This document shows, piece after piece, positions 1-6,908 of a DNA stretch of 9,403 nt (the stretch's first letter is position 1; each line of letters starts with the position of its first letter). The notes under the pieces are model-generated. The model made no database searches and was not told the DNA's origin. It saw only the letters and a list, made by a program, of their open reading frames with translations. This stretch comes from Abditibacteriota bacterium (lineage in GTDB: Bacteria; Armatimonadota; UBA5829), in contig JAGDDM010000038.1 of assembly GCA_017958015.1 (NCBI GenBank), positions 1-9,403 on the forward strand, written 5' to 3'. The translations under genes and the position numbers were made by a program.

Positions 1-1341
1 ATAGCGCACGTCGCCGGGGGATCCTATATCGAGAACATAGTGTTCTTTCTCCTTGTCGGTGATTTCCGGCGCGAGGGGTTCGTTGTCGTTGAGTTTAACA
101 AAACCCTTCGCGAAGTTGTCCACCTTGAGGCCGCCCCGGGAGAGGTTGGAGGTGATGATTGTGGAACCCATTTCCTTGCCCACCCGAATATCCAGGGTGC
201 TCTCGTTGAATGTGCAGGCGTTCACGATGGCTCTGCCCTTGATGAGGTCCACGGCGGGGCTGCCGTCGTAGTTCATATCCCAGTCGCAGAAGGTGTCGCT
301 TGAGAGGGAAAGGGTGGCGTTCCCGCTGTCGCACTTCACGCAGTTTACAAGGGGACCCCAGAAAGCGGAGTTCACGATGTCTATCTTGCCGCCGGCCTTG
401 TCGCCTCTTATCTCAACGCCCACGGAGTCGAAACTGCCCCATCTGCCCACGAACTCGCCGTTGGTGATGGCCCAGCCCATATACTGCATGTCGTCGAATA
501 CCACGGATCTGCGGCAGCAGTCGGCGCCCACGCAGAGCATGCTTCCGTTGCTGGCGCCGACCTGTTTGCTCTTCAGGTGGTAGCCTATGGCGTAGCCGAA
601 GCAGAAAGTGTTGGTGACGTACTGCCAGTCGGTGCGGTTGAACTCGAAGGCGGTGGCGTGGAGGTTAATCCACTCGCAGTAGGGGTCGCCCACCACGTAG
701 CGGACGCCGAAGGGCCAGAAGTGGCAGTTCTCCACTCTGCCCACGTCGTAGCACTCGTCGATGGACATGCCCACATGGCTGGGATAACCCTGAACGTTGT
801 TGATGTAGAATCTGCCCACCCGCTCGAAACGGATTCCGTCGTAGGCGTTCTGCAGGTTCACGTTCTCGATGCGGTTGTTGTCGGAGTGAGCGGCGTAGAT
901 GCAGGGGGGATAGGGAGTGGGAGGCACGGTTTTCTGGCTCCACTCGGGATAGACGATGCTGAAGCCCCGGAGGCTGGCGAGATGTCCCTCAAGGGTGATG
1001 AAAGGCTTGCCCGCGGGGTCGCCTTTGCCGGCGTATGCCATAAGGAGAGTGCCGGGGGTGTCGCCCTCATTGGTGAGCACCAAAGGAGCGGCGGTCCACT
1101 CGCCCTGCAAAGTGACGCTCATGGGCACGGTGATGTTGCCCTTGATGCAATACTTTCCGGCGGAGACGTTGACTGTGCCGCCGCCGGCCTTGTTTGCCGC
1201 CTGAAGGGCGTCGTTGAAGGCCTTGGTGTCGTCGGTTTTGCCGTCGCCCTTGGCGCCGAAGTCCGCCACGTTCAGTGTCGCCGCGAACAGGGAGGCGGAA
1301 AGAAGAGTCATAACCGCCGCGAAAATCGCTGTTTTTTTCAT
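1..1341 (-). CDS. Secreted pectate-lyase-like beta-helix protein C (3' end off the window)
   Basis: The frame is open without a stop for 447 codons, from an ATG at 1341 to the left edge, so the C-terminus is missing. A purine-rich Shine-Dalgarno (complement of 1348-1356) precedes the start. Residues 1-20 form a signal peptide (MKKT, hydrophobic core, SLFA cleavage). Next comes a NVADFGAKGDGKTDDT motif typical of the pectate-lyase superfamily/GH28-related N-terminal domain (Pfam Pectate_lyase_3 type). The rest is Asn-, Gly- and Val-rich with repeating short strands, as in a right-handed beta-helix. It is very close to paralog A, roughly three quarters or more identical by eye, and less similar to B. 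These folds usually act as polysaccharide lyases, hydrolases or epimerases, but I cannot identify a catalytic site, so enzyme activity and substrate are unknown. It lies 28 bases after gene B and is probably co-transcribed. The missing end presumably carries the domain seen at the end of A and B. Confidence 0.88.
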   Translation of the reverse strand, partial: MKKTAIFAAVMTLLSASLFAATLNVADFGAKGDGKTDDTKAFNDALQAANKAGGGTVNVSAGKYCIKGNITVPMSVTLQGEWTAAPLVLTNEGDTPGTLLMAYAGKGDPAGKPFITLEGHLASLRGFSIVYPEWSQKTVPPTPYPPCIYAAHSDNNRIENVNLQNAYDGIRFERVGRFYINNVQGYPSHVGMSIDECYDVGRVENCHFWPFGVRYVVGDPYCEWINLHATAFEFNRTDWQYVTNTFCFGYAIGYHLKSKQVGASNGSMLCVGADCCRRSVVFDDMQYMGWAITNGEFVGRWGSFDSVGVEIRGDKAGGKIDIVNSAFWGPLVNCVKCDSGNATLSLSSDTFCDWDMNYDGSPAVDLIKGRAIVNACTFNESTLDIRVGKEMGSTIITSNLSRGGLKVDNFAKGFVKLNDNEPLAPEITDKEKEHYVLDIGSPGDVRY

Positions 1342-1369
1342 GATGTATTCCTTTCCGGGGGTTGCCCGA

Positions 1370-3145
1370 TTAATAACATTTTCTGTTGGCCGCGGCCGCG
1401 GGAAGCTTTTCGCAGCCATCCGCCGTCATCTCTATACTTCGAACAAGCAGACCCAACGTTCGCAAATCGGGTTGTTTTTCGTTGGGGTTCGCCGGCGACC
1501 ACGCCCCGGATTTCACGTCCAGCCGGAGAACGTCGCTTTCCGGCGTAACATCGCACTCGAAGTATTGTTCTCCCGCTTTCGTAACGGATATAAGGCGTTT
1601 TCCGCCCAGATAGAATCCCGCTCCGTCGCAAAGGGAGCCCTCGCGAATGCCCGCCTGCATCCTGAGGCGGTATTTTCTGCCGGCGATAACCGGGAGTTTC
1701 ACCGCGGCGCCGGTGTGGGTCCACCGCTGGCCCTTTGTCTGTTCCGCGGGTTTAACGAAGCCGCCGCCGATGCCCGTGGCCGGTTCCTGCTTGTAGAAGT
1801 TTTCCAGATAAGGGGTATCTCCGGGCATGCCCACATTGAGAATATAGTGCTTTTTCTCCGTGATGTTCATGGGCGCCGGGGCGGGCTCGTTGTCCGTCAG
1901 GTTGACGAATCTTCCGGAATTGTTCGTAACTTTCAGACCGCCCTCGGAAATATTCGAGCTTATAACCACGGATCCCATGGCTTTGCCGATTCGTATGTCG
2001 CGATAGTTCTCGTCGAAGGTGTTGCCGGTGATAACCGCTCTGCCCCGAATAAGGTCAACGGCGGGAGCGGCGTCGCAGTTGCGGTCCCACTCGCAGAACC
2101 GGCAGGCGGAGAGAGTGAGGGAGGCAATGGGATTGTCGCATTCCACGCAGGAGATGAGGGGACCCCAGAAGGCGGTGTTCACCACGCTGATTTTGCTCTT
2201 CTCCTCGCCTTTGCCGCTTTTTATCACGATTCCTTTGGATGTGTTGTTGCCCCAGCTGCCGGTAAACTCGCCGTGGATAATCGAAATTCCGGTGAAGTCC
2301 GTATCTTCCACCAAAACGGAGATGTTGCAGCTGTCGGCGCCGATGGCCACGAAACTTCCGTTGGGACTGCCGTCGCCGTCGTTTTTGAACTTATAACCCA
2401 CGCCGTAGCCGAAGCAGAAGCAGTTGGTGCAGTACTGCCAGTCGGTGCGGTTAAACTCGAAGGCGGTGCCGTTTTCGTTAATCCACTTGCAGTAGGGATC
2501 CAGCCCCGTATAGAATATACCGAAAGGCCAGAAATGGACGTTTTCTATCCTGCCGATATCGTAACACCCGTCAACCTTGAATCCCGTATGAATCGGGTAG
2601 CCCTGCAGGTTGTCCACGTAAAATCTGCCGGACTTTTTGAGTACGACCCCGTCGTAGGCATTTTCGATGTTTACGTTTTCAATCTCAACGTTATCCGTCC
2701 GCTCGGCGTAAATACAGGGCGGATAGGGCACCGGCGGCACATCCTTTACGCTGTGCTCCGGATAGTAAATCGCCACGCCCCGGAGAGAAGAACAGGTGTT
2801 CAGGCGGATAAAGGGTTCGGCGGAGGCGTCGCCCCGGCCGGCGTATGCCATCAGCACGGTGTTTGAGGGTTCGTTTTCCCCCTTCAAAACTATGGGAGCG
2901 GAGTTCCATTCCCCTTGGAGAGTCACTCCCGCGGGAACGCTGAGGTTGCCCCTTAAGCAGTACTTTCCGGCGGGAACATTTACGATTCCGCCATCCGCGG
3001 CCACGCTTTGCAAGGCGTCCTTAAAGGCTTTTGTGTCGTCCGTTTTGCCGTCGCCGGCCGCCCCGAAATTTTTTACGCTTACGGTCGCGGCGAAAGCGGA
3101 AGCGGAAAGGAGTATTATCGATACAATCAGGAAAAATTTTTTCAT
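1370..3145 (-). CDS. Secreted pectate-lyase-like beta-helix protein B
   Basis: This is a complete 591-residue protein. The ATG at 3145 follows an AGGAGA Shine-Dalgarno (complement of 3153-3158) at 7 bases. Residues 1-19 are a signal peptide (MKKFFLIVSIILLSASAFA), followed by VSVKNFGAAGDGKTDDT, the hallmark start of pectate-lyase-superfamily/GH28-related beta-helix proteins. The central ~400 residues share conserved blocks with paralogs A and C (HFWPFGI, FEFNRTDWQY, NCFCFGYG, AFWGPL). The last ~130 residues look like a separate beta-sandwich domain that starts near a RWTHTGAAVKLP segment and ends with DLRTLGLLVRSIEM. By eye it is about half identical to A and C, so it is the oldest branch of the three. 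There are 17 cysteines. The role is probably extracellular or periplasmic polysaccharide binding or processing. No catalytic residues could be assigned, so a purely structural or binding role is possible. Confidence 0.9.
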   Translation of the reverse strand: MKKFFLIVSIILLSASAFAATVSVKNFGAAGDGKTDDTKAFKDALQSVAADGGIVNVPAGKYCLRGNLSVPAGVTLQGEWNSAPIVLKGENEPSNTVLMAYAGRGDASAEPFIRLNTCSSLRGVAIYYPEHSVKDVPPVPYPPCIYAERTDNVEIENVNIENAYDGVVLKKSGRFYVDNLQGYPIHTGFKVDGCYDIGRIENVHFWPFGIFYTGLDPYCKWINENGTAFEFNRTDWQYCTNCFCFGYGVGYKFKNDGDGSPNGSFVAIGADSCNISVLVEDTDFTGISIIHGEFTGSWGNNTSKGIVIKSGKGEEKSKISVVNTAFWGPLISCVECDNPIASLTLSACRFCEWDRNCDAAPAVDLIRGRAVITGNTFDENYRDIRIGKAMGSVVISSNISEGGLKVTNNSGRFVNLTDNEPAPAPMNITEKKHYILNVGMPGDTPYLENFYKQEPATGIGGGFVKPAEQTKGQRWTHTGAAVKLPVIAGRKYRLRMQAGIREGSLCDGAGFYLGGKRLISVTKAGEQYFECDVTPESDVLRLDVKSGAWSPANPNEKQPDLRTLGLLVRSIEMTADGCEKLPAAAANRKCY

Positions 3146-3161
3146 AGTCGGTTCTCCTGTA

Positions 3162-3189
3162 AAAAAACCGCCTTCGCAGGCGGTTTTTT
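3162..3189 (-). terminator. Terminator-like hairpin between beta-helix genes A and B
   Basis: A 12-base perfect stem, AAAAAACCGCCT and AGGCGGTTTTTT, closes a four-base loop (GCGA in the minus-strand RNA, a stable GNRA loop). It has T-tracts in both directions, so it could terminate either strand. For the operon it lies 49 bases after the stop of gene A and just 3 bases before the AGGAGA of gene B. I see no good promoter between it and gene A, so B and C may depend on read-through. Confidence 0.8.
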
Positions 3190-3232
3190 GGGGGTCAGGG
3201 GTGGGTTTTGGGAGTTACCCGTCTCTGCCCCC
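3190..3232. repeat. G-rich imperfect inverted repeat
   Basis: The left arm GGGGGTCAG (3190-3198) is the complement of the right arm CTGCCCCC (3225-3232) except for one bulged base, and GGG/CCC pairs occur inside. Four G-runs at 3190-3212 with loops of 3, 1 and 4 bases fit the G-quadruplex pattern on the plus strand. The nine bases GGGGTCAGG recur at 8783-8791, in the other intergenic element. Both copies sit immediately after an intrinsic terminator hairpin in plus-strand order. Confidence 0.5.
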
Positions 3233-3238
3233 ATAATA

Positions 3239-4990
3239 TTAAAACTTATTGGCGTCGGCCGCGGGCTGTTTCGCGCCCTCCGCCTTCATCTCAACGGAGC
3301 GGACGAGAATGCCCAGTTCCCTGAGGTCGCCGCCGCCGGGAACCCAGCGTTTGGCGTTGATGAAAATCTTGGAAACGTCGCCGGTGGCGGTAATGTCCGC
3401 CTCAAGGGTTTGAGGTCCGGCGTTGTCGATGGGCATAATCCGCTTGCCGCCGAAGTAGAGTCCGCACTTTTCGTGGAGGGCTTCCTTGGGGGCGAAAACC
3501 TTGACGGTAACATGATACTTCCTGCCCGGAATCGTGGGGAGCTTCAGGCAGCTGTCGCCCTTGGTCCACCGCTGGCGGGTGCCCTTCAGTGACGGGTCCT
3601 CGGTGCCGTCCGGGTTGTTGCCGTCCTCGCTGTAATGCATGGGGCTGATATAGCGGCAGTCGCCGGGGGATCCTATCTTAACGATGTAGTGCTCCTTGTC
3701 CTTTGCCGTCATTTCGGCGGACAGGGGCTCGTTGTCGTTAAGTCTCACAAAACCCTTGGAGAGGTTTGTCACTTTGAGACCGCCTCTGGAGAGGTTGGAT
3801 GTAATTATGGTGGGACCCATATCTTTGCCCACAACAATATCCGACATGCTCTCGTTGAATGTGCAGGCGTTCACGATGGCTCTGCCCTTTATAAGGTTAA
3901 GGGCGGGGCTGCCGTCGTGGTTGGAATCCCAGTCGCAGAAGGTGTCGCCGCTGAGAGCCAGCGAGGCGCCGGCGCAGTCGCATTTAACGCAGTTTACCAG
4001 GGGACCCCAGAAAGCGGAGTTCACGATGTCGATCTTGCCGGTGGCCTTGTCGCCGCGAATCTCGACGCCCACGGAGTCGGTGCTGTTCCATCTTCCCACG
4101 AACTCGCCGTTGGTGATGGCCCAGCCCATGTACTGCATGTTGTCGAAAACCACGGAGCGGTTGCAGCAGTCGGCGCCCACGCAGAGCATGCTTCCGTTGC
4201 TGGCGCCGGCCTCGGAACCGCTGAGATGGTAGCCTATGCCGTAGCCGAAGCAGAAGCAGTTGGTGACGTACTGCCAGTCGGTGCGCTCGAACTCGAAAGC
4301 GGTGCCGTGGAGGTTAATCCAAAGGGTGTACTCGCCCTGTTCGGGGCTGTGAATGCCGAAGGGCCAGAAGTGGCAGTTTTCAACTCTGCCCACGTCGTAG
4401 CACTCGTCGATGGAGATGCCCTTGTAGGAGGGGTAGCCCTGAAGGTTGTTGATATAGAATCTGCCAACCCGCTCGAACCGAAGTCCGAAGTAGGCGTTGT
4501 GGAAAGTCACGTTCTCCACGCAGTTGTTGTCGGAGTGGCTACCGTAGATGGTGGGAGGATAGGGCGTGGGAGGAGTGAGTTTCTGGTCGATCTCCGGATA
4601 GTAGATAGACAGACCCCGAACGCTCGACAGGTGTCCCTGAAGAGTGATGAAAGGCTTGGCCTTGGGGTCGCCCTTGCCGGCGTAGGCCAGAAGCAGCGTT
4701 CCGGCGGGGTCGCCCTCGTTGGCCAGAACCAAGGGAGCGGTGGTCCACTCGCCCTGCAAAGTGACGCTCATGGGCACGGTGATGTTGCCCTTTATGCAAT
4801 ATCTCGCCGCGGGGACGTTCACGATGCCGCCGCCGGCCTTGTTGGCCGCCTCCAGGGCGGTGTTGAAAGCCGCGGTGTCGTCGGTTTTACCGTCGCCCTT
4901 GGCGCCGAAGTCTTTGACATTAAGAGTCGCCGCGAAAAGGGACGCGGACAGGGCGGTTATAACCGCCGCGAAAATAAACGTTTTTTTCAT
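3239..4990 (-). CDS. Secreted pectate-lyase-like beta-helix protein A
   Basis: This is a complete 583-residue protein. The ATG at 4990 overlaps the dedA stop (ATGA, 4987-4990), and a GGAG site (complement of 4999-5002) lies 8 bases upstream inside dedA, so translation is probably coupled. A longer open frame continues upstream, but it only overlaps dedA out of frame and lacks a signal peptide at its start. Residues 1-20 are a signal peptide ending SLFA. NVKDFGAKGDGKTDDT follows (about residues 24-39), typical of the Pectate_lyase_3/GH28-related beta-helix domain. The C-terminal ~130 residues form a predicted beta-sandwich ending DLRELGILVRSVEM. It is nearly a copy of C, including DNA blocks of 51 and 43 identical bases. 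It has 17 cysteines, many in paralog-conserved turns. It is likely exported and acts on or binds an envelope or external polysaccharide. Substrate and chemistry cannot be read from the sequence. Confidence 0.9.
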   Translation of the reverse strand: MKKTFIFAAVITALSASLFAATLNVKDFGAKGDGKTDDTAAFNTALEAANKAGGGIVNVPAARYCIKGNITVPMSVTLQGEWTTAPLVLANEGDPAGTLLLAYAGKGDPKAKPFITLQGHLSSVRGLSIYYPEIDQKLTPPTPYPPTIYGSHSDNNCVENVTFHNAYFGLRFERVGRFYINNLQGYPSYKGISIDECYDVGRVENCHFWPFGIHSPEQGEYTLWINLHGTAFEFERTDWQYVTNCFCFGYGIGYHLSGSEAGASNGSMLCVGADCCNRSVVFDNMQYMGWAITNGEFVGRWNSTDSVGVEIRGDKATGKIDIVNSAFWGPLVNCVKCDCAGASLALSGDTFCDWDSNHDGSPALNLIKGRAIVNACTFNESMSDIVVGKDMGPTIITSNLSRGGLKVTNLSKGFVRLNDNEPLSAEMTAKDKEHYIVKIGSPGDCRYISPMHYSEDGNNPDGTEDPSLKGTRQRWTKGDSCLKLPTIPGRKYHVTVKVFAPKEALHEKCGLYFGGKRIMPIDNAGPQTLEADITATGDVSKIFINAKRWVPGGGDLRELGILVRSVEMKAEGAKQPAADANKF

Positions 4991-5640
4991 TCTTTGTTCT
5001 CCGCTTCTTTGGAAGCCATGTATTCTTTGTCGCTCTTGATGTGGTGCCACACGTAGAGGACGATGAGGACCAGGATAACCGCACAGACAATGACGTCGGC
5101 GCCGTGGAAATAGTTGCCGAGGGTGTCCCATTTGGGGCCCAAAACCTTGCCTATCCAGGCCAGGGCGATGCACCAGGGCAGGGAGCCCAGGAAGGTGAAG
5201 ATGATGAACTTCCAAAAAGGCATTTTGGACACGCCGGCGGGGAAGGATATGAAGGTGCGCACAACCGGCAGAAGGCGGCTGATGAAAATGGCCCAGTCGC
5301 CGAACTTCTCGAAGAAAGCGTCCGCCTTGTCCAGGTCTTTGTGGCGGATGAGGATGTACTTGCCGAACTTCTCCACGAGAGGTCTGCCGCCCAGCAAACC
5401 CACGTAGTAGGCCAGAACGGAGCCGAGGACGCAGCCGAAAGCGCCGGCCACGCCCATCATCCAAAGATTGTACTTGTCCGGTTGGGAGTAGACGAGGTAG
5501 CCGCCGAAGGGCATGATAATCTCACTGGGGAGAGGTATGCAGGCGCTCTCGATGCCCATCATGAGGACGATTCCCCAGTAGCCCATGGCCTCGATGTGGC
5601 TGATGGTCCATGCCGCCACGGCGTGAATGATTGTTTCCAA
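4987..5640 (-). CDS. DedA-family integral membrane protein (TTG start)
   Basis: The protein is 217 residues with several hydrophobic segments (about 20-50, 58-84, 116-136, 142-168, 181-199), the usual DedA/VTT-domain size and layout. Family signatures are ESACIPLPSEIIMPFGGYLV (residues 31-50) and SRLLPVVRTFISFPAG (121-136). E31, E40, R122 and R128 are at positions matching the acidic and arginine residues needed for function in E. coli YqjA/YghB. I chose TTG at 5640 because a perfect GGAGG (complement of 5647-5651) sits 6 bases upstream and the N-terminus LETIIHAV matches the family start. The in-frame ATG at 5694 would add 18 polar residues across a structured leader. Characterised members transport undecaprenyl phosphate or phospholipids, or support proton-dependent membrane homeostasis. 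The exact substrate here is unknown. It is the first gene of the beta-helix operon, suggesting an envelope-glycan setting. Confidence 0.93.
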   Translation of the reverse strand: METIIHAVAAWTISHIEAMGYWGIVLMMGIESACIPLPSEIIMPFGGYLVYSQPDKYNLWMMGVAGAFGCVLGSVLAYYVGLLGGRPLVEKFGKYILIRHKDLDKADAFFEKFGDWAIFISRLLPVVRTFISFPAGVSKMPFWKFIIFTFLGSLPWCIALAWIGKVLGPKWDTLGNYFHGADVIVCAVILVLIVLYVWHHIKSDKEYMASKEAENKE

Positions 5641-5646
5641 GAAAAA

Positions 5647-5710
5647 CCTCCGGGTTTTGTCGGTTTTCGGTTCGGCGGCGCCTCGCGGCGGCAAACCCGG
5701 AACCGAAAAC
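5647..5710 (-). promoter_or_regulatory. Structured dedA mRNA leader: interleaved inverted repeats reaching the Shine-Dalgarno
   Basis: In mRNA order the elements are: A (GUUUUCGGUUC, 5710-5700), B (CCGGGUUU, 5700-5693, sharing one base with A), a small CGCC-GCGA-GGCG hairpin within 5692-5674, A' (GAACCGAAAAC, 5673-5663) and B' (AAACCCGG, 5657-5650). A pairs perfectly with A' over 11 bases, and B with B' over 8. The order A-B-A'-B' makes the helices either mutually exclusive or the two stems of an H-type pseudoknot. B' runs into the GGAGG of dedA (5651-5647), so B:B' would hide the ribosome site while A:A' alone leaves it open. I do not recognise a known riboswitch class. The repeats are directly visible; switching is inference. 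Confidence 0.55.
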
Positions 5711-5730
5711 TCATTAAAAATATTCTTAAT

Positions 5731-5760
5731 ATTATATCATATATCCGTATAAAACGGCAA
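5731..5760 (-). promoter_or_regulatory. Candidate sigma-70 promoter for the dedA/beta-helix operon
   Basis: On the minus strand, TTGCCG (complement of 5755-5760) and a perfect TATAAT (complement of 5731-5736) are 18 bases apart. Transcription would start near 5724, giving a leader of about 84 bases before the TTG codon and including all the inverted repeats described there. An AT-rich inverted repeat (ATATT-CTT-AATAT, 5720-5732) overlaps the -10 and start region and could be an operator or chance. The -35 is only a partial match. Confidence 0.5.
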
Positions 5761-5775
5761 ACAATATCTTCCCGC

Positions 5776-5804
5776 TTGACACAAGAGCGTTTAACAAATA
5801 TAAT
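5776..5804 (+). promoter_or_regulatory. Consensus sigma-70 promoter of the rml operon
   Basis: TTGACA at 5776-5781 and TATAAT at 5799-5804 are separated by exactly 17 bases, a full match to the sigma-70/sigma-A consensus at both boxes. Transcription should start near 5811, giving a 5' leader of about 36 bases. The dedA promoter on the other strand lies just upstream (5731-5760), so the two operons diverge from a shared region of about 200 bases. A perfect consensus suggests strong, largely constitutive expression of the sugar-nucleotide genes. Confidence 0.8.
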
Positions 5805-5832
5805 AAGTATAGGTAAGGCTATAAGTTTATCC

Positions 5833-5838
5833 GAGGAG
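5833..5838 (+). promoter_or_regulatory. Ribosome binding site of rmlA
   Basis: GAGGAG ends 8 bases before the ATG at 5847 and fixes that start codon. Confidence 0.8.
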
Positions 5839-5846
5839 ATAAAGTA

Positions 5847-6908
5847 ATGAAAGCTTTGATTTTGAGCGGCGGCAAAGGAACCCGCCTGCGCCCCATCACC
5901 CACACCGGGGCGAAGCAGCTTGTTCCGGTTGCCAACAAGCCCATTCTTTTCTACGCCATCGAGAACATCGTTGCCGCGGGCATCACCGATATCGGCATCA
6001 TCGTGGGCGACACCCACAAAGAAATCCGCGCGGCGGTGGGCGACGGCTCCGCTTTCGGGGCGAAAGTCACCTACATTCAGCAGGAAGCCCCTCTGGGTTT
6101 GGCTCACGCGGTGAAGATTTCCGAGGAGTTTATGGCGGGAGACTCTTTCGTCATGTTCCTGGGCGACAACCTCATTAAAGACGGCATAACGAAACTCGTT
6201 AATCAGTTCCGGGATTCCGGCGTCAACTCCCAGATTCTCCTGGCCCACGTTCCCAACCCCACGTCCTTCGGCGTGGCGGAGGTAAAGGGCGACAGAATCG
6301 TGCGCCTTGTGGAAAAGCCCAAGGTTCCCCCGTCGGATTTGGCTCTCGTGGGCGTCTACATGTTCGACAACAACATCTTCAAGGCCGTGAACGCCATCAA
6401 GCCCTCCGCCAGAGGCGAACTTGAGATAACCGACGCCATTCAGTACCTCATCGACGAGAAGTACGACGTGGCCAGTTTCATCATCGAGGGATGGTGGAAA
6501 GATACCGGCAAACTGGAGGACATGCTTGAGGCGAACCGCATGATGCTGGATTCCGTAAAGCCCTGTGTAGCCGGCACCGTTGACAGAGACACGGAGATAG
6601 ACGGCAGAGTCGTGGTGGGCAAAGGCACCGTGGTCACCGGCTCCCGGCTCAGAGGTCCCGCCATCATCGGCGAGAACTGCGTCATAAAGGACTCCTACAT
6701 CGGTCCCTATTCCTCCGTGAACAACGGCTGCAAAGTCATAAACAGCGAGGTGGAGCACAGCATTATTTTGGAACATTCCGAAATCTCCATCGGCGCCCGC
6801 CTTGAGGACAGTCTCATAGGCAAAAACGTTAAGATTTCCGAAAGCGATATCAAACCCAAAGCCTACCGTTTCATGGTTGGCGACAACAGCGAGGTCAGCA
6901 TAATATGA
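5847..6908 (+). CDS. rmlA: Glucose-1-phosphate thymidylyltransferase, long form
   Basis: This 353-residue cytoplasmic enzyme joins glucose-1-phosphate and dTTP to give dTDP-glucose and pyrophosphate, the first step to dTDP-deoxysugars. The nucleotide-binding signature LSGGKGTRLRPIT is at residues 6-18, followed by KQLVPVANKP. The sugar-nucleotide site shows as LGDN, VEKP and GWWKDTGK. The protein is longer than the classical ~290-residue RmlA: about 110 C-terminal residues form hexapeptide-type repeats (IIGENCVI, DSYIGPYSSV, SIGARLEDSLIG), a left-handed beta-helix as in the 'rmlA_long' subgroup. That subgroup is often found in deoxysugar and antibiotic-sugar clusters, and its members may have looser specificity. 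The gene heads a four-gene operon behind a consensus promoter, and its TGA overlaps the next ATG by four bases. Confidence 0.93.
   Translation: MKALILSGGKGTRLRPITHTGAKQLVPVANKPILFYAIENIVAAGITDIGIIVGDTHKEIRAAVGDGSAFGAKVTYIQQEAPLGLAHAVKISEEFMAGDSFVMFLGDNLIKDGITKLVNQFRDSGVNSQILLAHVPNPTSFGVAEVKGDRIVRLVEKPKVPPSDLALVGVYMFDNNIFKAVNAIKPSARGELEITDAIQYLIDEKYDVASFIIEGWWKDTGKLEDMLEANRMMLDSVKPCVAGTVDRDTEIDGRVVVGKGTVVTGSRLRGPAIIGENCVIKDSYIGPYSSVNNGCKVINSEVEHSIILEHSEISIGARLEDSLIGKNVKISESDIKPKAYRFMVGDNSEVSII

Noticed and set aside
577..5056. Long plus-strand open frames opposite the three beta-helix genes (577-1548, 1214-2866, 3635-5056)
   Set aside because: They are antisense shadows. The real genes hardly use TTA, CTA or TCA codons, so the opposite strand lacks stops. 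They have no signal peptides or recognisable motifs and they mirror each other only because the sense genes are paralogs.
4991..5464. N-terminal extension of beta-helix A to give a 741-residue protein
   Set aside because: The extra part overlaps dedA out of frame, is Arg/Gln/His-rich, and would bury the clear signal peptide that begins at 4990.
5641..5694. Upstream ATG start for dedA (235 residues)
   Set aside because: It would translate through the inverted-repeat leader, adds a polar non-family N-terminus, and ignores the perfect GGAGG placed 6 bases before the TTG.
5559..5714. Leader peptide starting at the ATG at 5714 on the minus strand
   Set aside because: It has no Shine-Dalgarno, runs far into dedA in another frame, and shows no regulatory codon run.
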